From Diadophis punctatus similis (lineage: Eukaryota; Chordata; Lepidosauria; Squamata; Dipsadidae): a stretch of DNA of 64,000 bases. Within the stretch, counting starts at the first letter, position 1. The number at the start of each line of letters is the position of its first letter. The DNA lies in contig JALIGW010000147.1 of assembly GCA_023053685.1 (NCBI GenBank), positions 124,001 through 188,000 of the forward strand. The letters run 5' to 3'. Below, piece after piece: positions 1-12,262 of the stretch. The notes beneath the pieces are model-generated. The model ran no database searches and was not told the DNA's origin. It worked only from the letters and a program-made list of their open reading frames with translations. The position numbers and the translations under genes were made by a program.

Positions 1-166
1 CACCTCAGAAATGAAAAAGAAACACATATTCCTGTTCCCCACGGGCTGGAAAGCCGAATTCTCGCTTGATTTTTGATTCCGACCTTTCCCTGAAGAGCTA
101 GCCCAAGGTCTAACACAGCATTCGCCTTAGGATTCAATTCAGCCCAAAAACATCACTTTTGACAAA
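1..166 (+). repeat. Reference satellite unit (166 bp)
   Basis: This copy serves as the coordinate frame for the unit; the phase is arbitrary. Landmarks within it are: an A-run at 14-18, which becomes AAAAT in one subtype class; an E-box-like hexamer position at 40-45; an EcoRI site (GAATTC) at 56-61; a variable stretch at about 69-92; an NheI palindrome (GCTAGC) at 97-102; a second variable stretch at about 128-153; and a short dyad, CAAAA at 145-149 facing TTTTG at 157-161. CpG positions of the family are 42-43, 55-56, 63-64, 74-75 (TpG in this copy), 80-81 and 123-124. The last six bases are GACAAA, followed by the next CACCTCAG. Confidence 0.95.
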
Positions 167-3154
167 CACCTCAGAAATGAAAAAGAAACACATATTCCTG
201 TTCCCCACGGGCTGGAAAGCCGAATTCTCGCTTGAATTTTGATTCCGAGCCTACCCTGAAGAGCTAGCCGAAAGTCTAACACAGCATTCGCCTTAGGACT
301 CAATACAGCCAAAAAACATGACTTTTGACAAACACCTCAGAAATGAAAATGAAACACATATTCCTGTTCCCCACAGGCTGGAAAGCCGAATTCTCGCTTG
401 ATTTTTGATTCCGACCTTTCCCTGAAGAGCTATCCCAAAGTCTAACACAGCATTCGCCTTAGGACTCAATACAGCCAAAAAACATGACTTTTGACAAACA
501 CCTCAGAAATGAAAAAGAAACACATATTCCTGTTCCCCACAGGCTGGAAAGCCGAATTCTCGCTTGATTTTCGATTCCGAGCCTACCCTGAAGAGCTAGC
601 CCAAAGTCTAACACAGCATTCGCCTTAGGATTCAATTCAGTCCAAAAACATCACTTTTGACAAACACCTCAGAAATGAAAATGAAACACATATTCCTGTT
701 CCCCACAGGCTGGAAAGCTGAATTCTCTCTTGATTTTTGATTCCGACCTTTCCCTGAAGAGCTAGCCCAATGTCTAACACAGCATTCGCCTTAGGACTCA
801 ATACAGCCAAAAAACATGACTTTTGACAAACACCTCAGAAATGAAAATGAAACACATATTCCTGTTCCCCACAGGCTGGAAAGCCGAATTCTCACTTGAT
901 TTTCGATTCCGAGCCTACCCTGAAGAGCTAGCCCAAAGTCTAACACAGCATTCGCCTTAGGATTCAATTCAGTCCAAAAACATCACTTTTGACAAACACC
1001 TCAGAAATGAAAATGAAACACATATTCCTGTTCCCCACAGGCTGGAAAGCTGAATTCTCTCTTGATTTTTGATTCCGACCTTTCCCTGAGAAGCCAGCCC
1101 AATGTCTAACACGGAATTCGCCTTAGTTCTCAATTCAGCCAAAAAACATCACTTTTGACAAACACATCAGAAATGAAAAAGAAACACATATTCCTGTTCC
1201 CCACATGCTGGAAAGCCGAATTCTCGCTTGAATTTTGATTCTGAGCCTACCCTGAAGAGCTAGCCCAAGGTCTAACACAGCATTCGCCTTATTTCTCAAT
1301 TCAGCCCAAAAACATGACTTTTGACAAACACCTCAGAAATGAAAAAGAAACACATATTCCTGTTCCCCACGGGCTGGAAAGCCGAATTCTCGCTTGATTT
1401 TTGAATCCGACCTTTCCCTGAAGAGCTAGCCCAAGGTCTAACACAGCATTCGCCTTAGGATTCAATTCAGCCCAAAAACATCACTTTTGACAAACACCTC
1501 AGAAATGAAAAAGAAAGACATATTCCTGTTCCCCACGTGCTGGAAAGCCAAATTCTCGCTTGATTTTCGATTCCGAGCCTACCCTGAAGAGCTAGCCGAA
1601 AGTCTAACACAGCATTCGCCTTAGGATTCAATTCAGTCCAAAAACATCACTTTTGACAAACACCTCAGAAATGAAAAAGAAACACATATTCCTGTTCCCC
1701 ACATGCTGGAAAGCCGAATTCTCGCTTGATTTTCGATTCCGAGCCTACCCTGAAGAGCTAGCCCAAAGTCTAACACAGCATTCGCCTTAGGATTCAATTC
1801 AGCCCAAAAACATCACTTTTGACAAACACCTCAGAAATGAAAAAGAAACACATATTCCTGTTCCCCATGGGCTGGAAAGCCGAATTCTCGCTTGATTTTT
1901 GATTCCGACCTTTCCCTGAAGAGCTAGCCCAAGGTCTAACATAGCATTCGCCTTAGGATTCAATTCAGCCCAAAAACATCACTTTTGACAAACACCTCAG
2001 AAATGAAAAAGAAAGACATATTCCTGTTCCCCACATGCTGGAAAGCTGAATTCTCGCTTGATTTTCGATTCCGAGCCTACCCTGAAGAGCTAGCCCAAAG
2101 TCTAACACAGCATTCGCCTTAGGATTCAATTCAGCCCAAAAACATCACTTTTGACAAACACCTCAGAAATGAAAAAGAAACACATATTCCTGTTCCCCAC
2201 AGGCTGGAAAGCCGAATTCTCGCTTGAATTTTGATTCCGAGCCTACCCTGAAGAGCTAGCCCAAAGTCTAACACAGCATTCACCTTAGGACTCAATACAG
2301 CCAAAAAACATGACTTTTGACAAACACCTCAGAAATGAAAAAGAAACACATATTCCTGTTCCCCACAGGCTGGAAAGCCGAATTCTCGCTTGATTTTTGA
2401 TTCCGAGCTTTCCCTGAAGAGAAAGCCCAATGTCTAACACGGAATTCGCCTTAGTTCTCAATTCAGCCCAAAAACATCACTTTTGACAAACACCTCAGAA
2501 ATGAAAAAGAAACACATATTCCTGTTCCCCACGTGCTGGAAAGCCGAATTCTCGCTTGATTTTCGATTCCGAGCCTACCCTGAAGAGCTAGCCCAAAGTC
2601 TAACACAGCATTCGCCTTAGGACTCAATACAGCCAAAAAACATGACTTTTGACAAACACCTCAGAAATGAAAATGAAACACATATTCCTGTTCCCCACAG
2701 GCTGGAAAGCCGAATTCTCGCTTGATTTTCGATTCCGAGCCTACCCTGAATAGCTAGCCCAAAGTCTAACACAGCATTTGCCTTAGGATTCAATTCAGTC
2801 CAAAAACATCACTTTTGACAAACACCTCAGAAATGAAAATGAAACACATATTCCTGTTCCCCACAGGCTGGAAAGCTGAATTCTCTCTTGATTTTTGATT
2901 CCGACCTTTCCCTGAAGAGCTAGCCCAATGTCTAACACGGAATTCGCCTTAGTTCTCAATTCAGCCAAAAAACATCACTTTTGACAAACACATCAGAAAT
3001 GAAAAAGAAACACATATTCCTGTTCCCCACATGCTGGAAAGCCGAATTCTCGCTTGAATTTTGATTCCGAGCCTACCCTGAAGAGCTAGCCCAAGGTCTA
3101 ACACAGCATTCGCCTTATTTCTCAATTCAGCCCAAAAACATGACTTTTGACAAA
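1..3154. repeat. 19-unit HOR block, copy 1
   Basis: This block is the partner of 4315-7468. Checking all diagnostic sites by eye, I noticed a single difference: C at 1592 against A at 5906, within the GCTAGCC motif. Such near-identity over 3.1 kb, while neighbouring units inside the block differ at many sites, shows that the block was duplicated as a whole and recently relative to unit divergence. Confidence 0.9.
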
Positions 3155-3786
3155 CACCTCAGAAATGAAAAAGAAACACATATTCCTGTTCCCCACGGGC
3201 TGGAAAGCCGAATTCTCGCTTGATTTTTGATTCCGACCTTTCCCTGAAGAGCTAGCCCAAGGTCTAACACAGCATTCGCCTTAGGATTCAATTCAGCCCA
3301 AAAACATCACTTTTGACAAACACCTCAGAAATGAAAAAGAAACACATATTCCTGTTCCCCACGGGCTGGAAAGCCGAATTCTCGCTTGAATTTTGATTCC
3401 GAGCCTACCCTGAAGAGCTAGCCGAAAGTCTAACACAGCATTCGCCTTAGGACTCAATACAGCCAAAAAACATGACTTTTGACAAACACCTCAGAAATGA
3501 AAATGAAACACATATTCCTGTTCCCCACAGGCTGGAAAGCCGAATTCTCGCTTGATTTTTGATTCCGACCTTTCCCTGAAGAGCTATCCCAAAGTCTAAC
3601 ACAGCATTCGCCTTAGGACTCAATACAGCCAAAAAACATGACTTTTGACAAACACCTCAGAAATGAAAAAGAAACACATATTCCTGTTCCCCACAGGCTG
3701 GAAAGCCGAATTCTCGCTTGATTTTCGATTCCGAGCCTACCCTGAAGAGCTAGCCCAAAGTCTAACACAGCATTCGCCTTAGGATT

Positions 3787-3795
3787 CAATTGTCC
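3787..3795. other. 2-bp deletion allele (CAATTGTCC), first copy
   Basis: Most units of this type read CAATTCAGTCC or CAATTCAGCCC; here CAATTGTCC lacks two bases and creates an MfeI palindrome (CAATTG). The same allele recurs with its junction at about 19227, 20221, 22875, 23869, 24033, 26189, 38638 and 39798. It accounts for 18 of the 20 bp of net length loss in the window. Confidence 0.9.
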
Positions 3796-4314
3796 AAAAA
3801 CATCACTTTTGACAAACACCTCAGAAATGAAAAAGAAACACATATTCCTGTTCCCCACATGCTGGAAAGCCGAATTCTCGCTTGATTTTCGATTCCGAGC
3901 CTACCCTGAAGAGCTAGCCCAAAGTCTAACACAGCATTCGCCTTAGGATTCAATTCAGCCCAAAAACATCACTTTTGACAAACACCTCAGAAATGAAAAA
4001 GAAACACATATTCCTGTTCCCCACAGGCTGGAAAGCTGAATTCTCTCTTGATTTTTGATTCCGACCTTTCCCTGAAGAGCTAGCCCAATGTCTAACACGG
4101 AATTCGCCTTAGTTCTCAATTCAGCCAAAAAACATCACTTTTGACAAACACATCAGAAATGAAAAAGAAACACATATTCCTGTTCCCCACATGCTGGAAA
4201 GCCGAATTCTCGCTTGAATTTTGATTCCGAGCCTACCCTGAAGAGCTAGCCCAAGGTCTAACACAGCATTCGCCTTATTTCTCAATTCAGCCCAAAAACA
4301 TGACTTTTGACAAA

Positions 4315-7300
4315 CACCTCAGAAATGAAAAAGAAACACATATTCCTGTTCCCCACGGGCTGGAAAGCCGAATTCTCGCTTGATTTTTGATTCCGACCTT
4401 TCCCTGAAGAGCTAGCCCAAGGTCTAACACAGCATTCGCCTTAGGATTCAATTCAGCCCAAAAACATCACTTTTGACAAACACCTCAGAAATGAAAAAGA
4501 AACACATATTCCTGTTCCCCACGGGCTGGAAAGCCGAATTCTCGCTTGAATTTTGATTCCGAGCCTACCCTGAAGAGCTAGCCGAAAGTCTAACACAGCA
4601 TTCGCCTTAGGACTCAATACAGCCAAAAAACATGACTTTTGACAAACACCTCAGAAATGAAAATGAAACACATATTCCTGTTCCCCACAGGCTGGAAAGC
4701 CGAATTCTCGCTTGATTTTTGATTCCGACCTTTCCCTGAAGAGCTATCCCAAAGTCTAACACAGCATTCGCCTTAGGACTCAATACAGCCAAAAAACATG
4801 ACTTTTGACAAACACCTCAGAAATGAAAAAGAAACACATATTCCTGTTCCCCACAGGCTGGAAAGCCGAATTCTCGCTTGATTTTCGATTCCGAGCCTAC
4901 CCTGAAGAGCTAGCCCAAAGTCTAACACAGCATTCGCCTTAGGATTCAATTCAGTCCAAAAACATCACTTTTGACAAACACCTCAGAAATGAAAATGAAA
5001 CACATATTCCTGTTCCCCACAGGCTGGAAAGCTGAATTCTCTCTTGATTTTTGATTCCGACCTTTCCCTGAAGAGCTAGCCCAATGTCTAACACAGCATT
5101 CGCCTTAGGACTCAATACAGCCAAAAAACATGACTTTTGACAAACACCTCAGAAATGAAAATGAAACACATATTCCTGTTCCCCACAGGCTGGAAAGCCG
5201 AATTCTCACTTGATTTTCGATTCCGAGCCTACCCTGAAGAGCTAGCCCAAAGTCTAACACAGCATTCGCCTTAGGATTCAATTCAGTCCAAAAACATCAC
5301 TTTTGACAAACACCTCAGAAATGAAAATGAAACACATATTCCTGTTCCCCACAGGCTGGAAAGCTGAATTCTCTCTTGATTTTTGATTCCGACCTTTCCC
5401 TGAGAAGCCAGCCCAATGTCTAACACGGAATTCGCCTTAGTTCTCAATTCAGCCAAAAAACATCACTTTTGACAAACACATCAGAAATGAAAAAGAAACA
5501 CATATTCCTGTTCCCCACATGCTGGAAAGCCGAATTCTCGCTTGAATTTTGATTCTGAGCCTACCCTGAAGAGCTAGCCCAAGGTCTAACACAGCATTCG
5601 CCTTATTTCTCAATTCAGCCCAAAAACATGACTTTTGACAAACACCTCAGAAATGAAAAAGAAACACATATTCCTGTTCCCCACGGGCTGGAAAGCCGAA
5701 TTCTCGCTTGATTTTTGAATCCGACCTTTCCCTGAAGAGCTAGCCCAAGGTCTAACACAGCATTCGCCTTAGGATTCAATTCAGCCCAAAAACATCACTT
5801 TTGACAAACACCTCAGAAATGAAAAAGAAAGACATATTCCTGTTCCCCACGTGCTGGAAAGCCAAATTCTCGCTTGATTTTCGATTCCGAGCCTACCCTG
5901 AAGAGATAGCCGAAAGTCTAACACAGCATTCGCCTTAGGATTCAATTCAGTCCAAAAACATCACTTTTGACAAACACCTCAGAAATGAAAAAGAAACACA
6001 TATTCCTGTTCCCCACATGCTGGAAAGCCGAATTCTCGCTTGATTTTCGATTCCGAGCCTACCCTGAAGAGCTAGCCCAAAGTCTAACACAGCATTCGCC
6101 TTAGGATTCAATTCAGCCCAAAAACATCACTTTTGACAAACACCTCAGAAATGAAAAAGAAACACATATTCCTGTTCCCCATGGGCTGGAAAGCCGAATT
6201 CTCGCTTGATTTTTGATTCCGACCTTTCCCTGAAGAGCTAGCCCAAGGTCTAACATAGCATTCGCCTTAGGATTCAATTCAGCCCAAAAACATCACTTTT
6301 GACAAACACCTCAGAAATGAAAAAGAAAGACATATTCCTGTTCCCCACATGCTGGAAAGCTGAATTCTCGCTTGATTTTCGATTCCGAGCCTACCCTGAA
6401 GAGCTAGCCCAAAGTCTAACACAGCATTCGCCTTAGGATTCAATTCAGCCCAAAAACATCACTTTTGACAAACACCTCAGAAATGAAAAAGAAACACATA
6501 TTCCTGTTCCCCACAGGCTGGAAAGCCGAATTCTCGCTTGAATTTTGATTCCGAGCCTACCCTGAAGAGCTAGCCCAAAGTCTAACACAGCATTCACCTT
6601 AGGACTCAATACAGCCAAAAAACATGACTTTTGACAAACACCTCAGAAATGAAAAAGAAACACATATTCCTGTTCCCCACAGGCTGGAAAGCCGAATTCT
6701 CGCTTGATTTTTGATTCCGAGCTTTCCCTGAAGAGAAAGCCCAATGTCTAACACGGAATTCGCCTTAGTTCTCAATTCAGCCCAAAAACATCACTTTTGA
6801 CAAACACCTCAGAAATGAAAAAGAAACACATATTCCTGTTCCCCACGTGCTGGAAAGCCGAATTCTCGCTTGATTTTCGATTCCGAGCCTACCCTGAAGA
6901 GCTAGCCCAAAGTCTAACACAGCATTCGCCTTAGGACTCAATACAGCCAAAAAACATGACTTTTGACAAACACCTCAGAAATGAAAATGAAACACATATT
7001 CCTGTTCCCCACAGGCTGGAAAGCCGAATTCTCGCTTGATTTTCGATTCCGAGCCTACCCTGAATAGCTAGCCCAAAGTCTAACACAGCATTTGCCTTAG
7101 GATTCAATTCAGTCCAAAAACATCACTTTTGACAAACACCTCAGAAATGAAAATGAAACACATATTCCTGTTCCCCACAGGCTGGAAAGCTGAATTCTCT
7201 CTTGATTTTTGATTCCGACCTTTCCCTGAAGAGCTAGCCCAATGTCTAACACGGAATTCGCCTTAGTTCTCAATTCAGCCAAAAAACATCACTTTTGACA

Positions 7301-7468
7301 AACACATCAGAAATGAAAAAGAAACACATATTCCTGTTCCCCACATGCTGGAAAGCCGAATTCTCGCTTGAATTTTGATTCCGAGCCTACCCTGAAGAGC
7401 TAGCCCAAGGTCTAACACAGCATTCGCCTTATTTCTCAATTCAGCCCAAAAACATGACTTTTGACAAA
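4315..7468. repeat. 19-unit HOR block, copy 2
   Basis: This is the partner of 1-3154 at an offset of 4314 bp. It carries the private change at 5906 that destroys the NheI palindrome of that unit. The match continues past the block, with 7469-8104 corresponding to 3155-3790, and ends where copy 1 has the 2-bp deletion near 3791 and switches to other unit types. Confidence 0.9.
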
Positions 7469-7624
7469 CACCTCAGAAATGAAAAAGAAACACATATTCC
7501 TGTTCCCCACGGGCTGGAAAGCCGAATTCTCGCTTGATTTTTGATTCCGACCTTTCCCTGAAGAGCTAGCCCAAGGTCTAACACAGCATTCGCCTTAGGA
7601 TTCAATTCAGCCCAAAAACATCAC

Positions 7625-10600
7625 TTTTGACAAACACCTCAGAAATGAAAAAGAAACACATATTCCTGTTCCCCACGGGCTGGAAAGCCGAATTCTCGCT
7701 TGAATTTTGATTCCGAGCCTACCCTGAAGAGCTAGCCGAAAGTCTAACACAGCATTCGCCTTAGGACTCAATACAGCCAAAAAACATGACTTTTGACAAA
7801 CACCTCAGAAATGAAAATGAAACACATATTCCTGTTCCCCACAGGCTGGAAAGCCGAATTCTCGCTTGATTTTTGATTCCGACCTTTCCCTGAAGAGCTA
7901 TCCCAAAGTCTAACACAGCATTCGCCTTAGGACTCAATACAGCCAAAAAACATGACTTTTGACAAACACCTCAGAAATGAAAAAGAAACACATATTCCTG
8001 TTCCCCACAGGCTGGAAAGCCGAATTCTCGCTTGATTTTCGATTCCGAGCCTACCCTGAAGAGCTAGCCCAAAGTCTAACACAGCATTCGCCTTAGGATT
8101 CAATTCAGTCCAAAAACATCACTTTTGACAAACACCTCAGAAATGAAAATGAAACACATATTCCTGTTCCCCACAGGCTGGAAAGCTGAATTCTCTCTTG
8201 ATTTTTGATTCCGACCTTTCCCTGAAGAGCTAGCCCAATGTCTAACACGGAATTCGCCTTAGTTCTCAATTCAGCCAAAAAACATCACTTTTGACAAACA
8301 CATCAGAAATGAAAAAGAAACACACATTCCTGTTCCCCACATGCTGGAAAGCCGAATTCTCGCTTGAATTTTGATTCCGAGCCTACCCTGAAGAGCTAGC
8401 CGAAAGTCTAACACAGCATTCGCCTTAGGATTCAATTCAGTCCAAAAACATCACTTTTGACAAACACCTCAGAAATGAAAAAGAAACACATATTCCTGTT
8501 CCCCACGTGCTGGAAAGCCAAATTCTCGCTTGATTTTCGATTCCGAGCCTACCCTGAAGAGCTAGCCCAAAGTCTAACACAGCATTCGCATTAGGACTCA
8601 ATACAGCCAAAAAACATGACTTTTGACAAAGACCTCAGAAATGAAAATGAAACACATATTCCTGTTCCCCACAGGCTGGAAAGCCGAATTCTCGCTTGAT
8701 TTTTGATTCCGAGCTTTCCCTGAAGAGAAAGCCCAATGTCTAACACGGAATTCGCCTTAGTTCTCAATTCAGCCCAAAAACATCACTTTTGACAAACACC
8801 TCAGAAATGAAAAAGAAACACATATTCCTGTTCCCCACATGCTGGAAAGCCGAATTCTCGCTTGATTTTCGATTCCGAGCCTACCCTGAAGAGCTAGCCC
8901 AAAGTCTAACACAGCATTCGCCTTAGGACTCAATACAGCCAAAAAACATGACTTTTGACAAACACCTCAGAAATGAAAATGAAACACATATTCCTGTTCC
9001 CCACAGGCTGGAAAGCCGAATTCTCGCTTGATTTTTGATTCCGACCTTTCCCTGAAGAGCTAGCCCAAAGTCTAACACAGCATTCGCCTTAGGACTCAAT
9101 ACAGCCAAAAAACATGACTTTTGACAAACACCTCAGAAATGAAAATGAAACACATATTCCTGTTCCCCACAGGCTGGAAAGCCGAATTCTCACTTGATTT
9201 TCGATTCCGAGCCTACCCTGAAGAGCTAGCCCAAAGTCTAACACAGCATTCGCCTTAGGATTCAATTCAGTCCAAAAACATCACTTTTGACAAACACCTC
9301 AGAAATGAAAATGAAACACATATTCCTGTTCCCCACAGGCTGGAAAGCTGAATTCTCTCTTGATTTTTGATTCCGACCTTTCCCTGAGAAGCTAGCCCAA
9401 TGTCTAACACGGAATTCGCCTTAGTTCTCAATTCAGCCAAAAAACATCACTTTTGACAAACACATCAGAAATGAAAAAGAAACACATATTCCTGTTCCCC
9501 ACATGCTGGAAAGCCGAATTCTCGCTTGAATTTTGATTCCGAGCCTACCCTGAAGAGCTAGCCCAAGGTCTAACACAGCATTCGCCTTAGGATTCAATTC
9601 AGCCCAAAAACATCACTTTTGACAAACACCTCAGAAATGAAAAAGAAAGACATATTCCTGTTCCCCACGTGCTGGAAAGCCAAATTCTCGCTTGATTTTC
9701 GATTCCGAGCCTACCCTGAAGAGCTAGCCGAAAGTCTAACACAGCATTCGCCTTAGGACTCAATACAGCCAAAAAACATGACTTTTGACAAACACCTCAG
9801 AAATGAAAATGAAACACATATTCCTGTTCCCCACAGGCTGGAAAGCCGAATTCTCGCTTGATTTTTGATTCCGACCTTTCCCTGAAGAGCTAGCCCAAAG
9901 TCTAACACAGCATTCGCCTTAGGACTCAATACAGCCAAAAAACATGACTTTTGACAAACACCTCAGAAATGAAAATGAAACACATATTCCTGTTCCCCAC
10001 AGGCTGGAAAGCCGAATTCTCACTTGATTTTCGATTCCGAGCCTACCCTGAAGAGCTAGCCCAAAGTCTAACACAGCATTCGCCTTAGGATTCAATTCAG
10101 TCCAAAAACATCACTTTTGACAAACACCTCAGAAATGAAAATGAAACACATATTCCTGTTCCCCACAGGCTGGAAAGCTGAATTCTCTCTTGATTTTTGA
10201 TTCCGACCTTTCCCTGAGAAGCTAGCCCAATGTCTAACACGGAATTCGCCTTAGTTCTCAATTCAGCCAAAAAACATCACTTTTGACAAACACATCAGAA
10301 ATGAAAAAGAAACACATATTCCTGTTCCCCACATGCTGGAAAGCCGAATTCTCGCTTGAATTTAGATTCCGAGCCTACCCTGAAGAGCTAGCCCAAGGTC
10401 TAACACAGCATTCGCCTTAGGATTCAATTCAGCCCAAAAACATCACTTTTGACAAACACCTCAGAAATGAAAAAGAAAGACATATTCCTGTTCCCCACGT
10501 GCTGGAAAGCCAAATTCTCGCTTGATTTTCGATTCCGAGCCTACCCTGAAGAGCTAGCCGAAAGTCTAACACAGCATTCGCCTTAGGACTCAATACAGCC

Positions 10601-10680
10601 AAAAAACATGACTTTTGACAAACACCTCAGAAATGAAAATGAAACACATATTCCTGTTCCCCACAGGCTGGAAAGCCGAA
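7625..10680. repeat. ~3.05-kb segmental duplication, copy 1
   Basis: This stretch matches about 13103-16158 at an offset of exactly 5478 bp (33 units). Shared private markers prove the pairing: CACACATTCC at 8321/13799, CATTCGCATTAGG near 8585/14063, and GACAAAGACCTC near 8623/14101. The match ends where copy 1 lacks an A-unit after 10583. Confidence 0.88.
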
Positions 10681-12262
10681 TTCTCACTTGATTTTCGATT
10701 CCGAGCCTACCCTGAAGAGCTAGCCCAAAGTCTAACACAGCATTCGCCTTAGGATTCAATTCAGTCCAAAAACATCACTTTTGACAAACACCTCAGAAAT
10801 GAAAATGAAACACATATTCCTGTTCCCCACAGGCTGGAAAGCTGAATTCTCTCTTGATTTTTGATTCCGACCTTTCCCTGAGAAGCTAGCCCAATGTCTA
10901 ACACGGAATTCGCCTTAGTTCTCAATTCAGCCAAAAAACATCACTTTTGACAAACACATCAGAAATGAAAAAGAAACACATATTCCTGTTCCCCACATGC
11001 TGGAAAGCCGAATTCTCGCTTGAATTTTGATTCCGAGCCTACCCTGAAGAGCTAGCCCAAGGTCTAACACAGCATTCGCCTTAGGATTCAATTCAGCCCA
11101 AAAACATCACTTTTGACAAACACCTCAGAAATGAAAAAGAAAGACATATTCCTGTTCCCCACGTGCTGGAAAGCCAAATTCTCGCTTGATTTTCGATTCC
11201 GAGCCTACCCTGAAGAGCTAGCCGAAAGTCTAACACAGCATTCGCCTTAGGACTCAATACAGCCAAAAAACATGACTTTTGACAAACACCTCAGAAATGA
11301 AAATGAAACACATATTCCTGTTCCCCACAGGCTGGAAAGCCGAATTCTCGCTTGATTTTTGATTCCGACCTTTCCCTGAAGAGCTAGCCCAAAGTCTAAC
11401 ACAGCATTCGCCTTAGGACTCAATACAGCCAAAAAACATGACTTTTGACAAACACCTCAGAAATGAAAATGAAACACATATTCCTGTTCCCCACAGGCTG
11501 GAAAGCCGAATTCTCACTTGATTTTCGATTCCGAGCCTACCCTGAAGAGCTAGCCCAAAGTCTAACACAGCATTCGCCTTAGGATTCAATTCAGTCCAAA
11601 AACATCACTTTTGACAAACACCTCAGAAATGAAAATGAAACACATATTCCTGTTCCCCACAGGCTGGAAAGCTGAATTCTCTCTTGATTTTTGATTCCGA
11701 CCTTTCCCTGAGAAGCTAGCCCAATGTCTAACACGGAATTCGCCTTAGTTCTCAATTCAGCCAAAAAACATCACTTTTGACAAACACATCAGAAATGAAA
11801 AAGAAACACATATTCCTGTTCCCCACATGCTGGAAAGCCGAATTCTCGCTTGAATTTTGATTCCGAGCCTACCCTGAAGAGCTAGCCCAAGGTCTAACAC
11901 AGCATTCGCCTTAGGATTCAATTCAGCCCAAAAACATCACTTTTGACAAACACCTCAGAAATGAAAAAGAAAGACATATTCCTGTTCCCCACGTGCTGGA
12001 AAGCCAAATTCTCGCTTGATTTTCGATTCCGAGCCTACCCTGAAGAGCTAGCCGAAAGTCTAACACAGCATTCGCCTTAGGACTCAATACAGCCAAAAAA
12101 CATGACTTTTGACAAACACCTCAGAAATGAAAATGAAACACATATTCCTGTTCCCCACAGGCTGGAAAGCCGAATTCTCGCTTGATTTTTGATTCCGACC
12201 TTTCCCTGAAGAGCTAGCCCAAAGTCTAACACAGCATTCGCCTTAGGACTCAATACAGCCAA
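8923..12262. repeat. 830-bp HOR tandem run, first
   Basis: Successive cycles run 8923-9752, 9753-10582, 10583-11246 and 11247-12076, then a partial cycle follows. The third cycle is only 664 bp because its A-unit is missing, so E is followed directly by B. The copy at 10363 has TTTAGATTCC in place of TTTTGATTCC, a private change. Other copies look identical at the diagnostic sites. Confidence 0.88.

Larger units (their letters stand above)
1..8105. repeat. Domain I: 19/26-unit higher-order repeat
   Basis: This region consists of a 19-unit block (1-3154), a 7-unit stretch (3155-4314) that restarts the block and then departs from it, and a second 19-unit block (4315-7468) followed by another restart. 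The larger period is 4314 bp, which is 26 units minus a 2-bp deletion near 3791. Order-specific markers recur at this spacing: CTGAGAAGCCAGCCC, TTGAATCCGACC, ACATAGCATTC and GAATAGCTAGCCC. The first copy probably extends left of the window. Confidence 0.9.

Noticed and set aside
121..137. Possible CENP-B box (TTCG....A..CGGG)
   Set aside because: ATTCGCCTTAGGACTC matches the TTCG and the central A, but the CGGG half is absent (ATTC or ACTC instead). I found no better match on either strand of the unit.
293..478. Recurrent 61-82-codon open frames on the minus strand (copies throughout the window)
   Set aside because: They occur at the same position in each unit of the proper subtype and are only slightly longer than one unit. 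Because 166 is not a multiple of three, the frame shifts with each unit and no long frame can form. No start signal, codon bias or recognisable domain is present.
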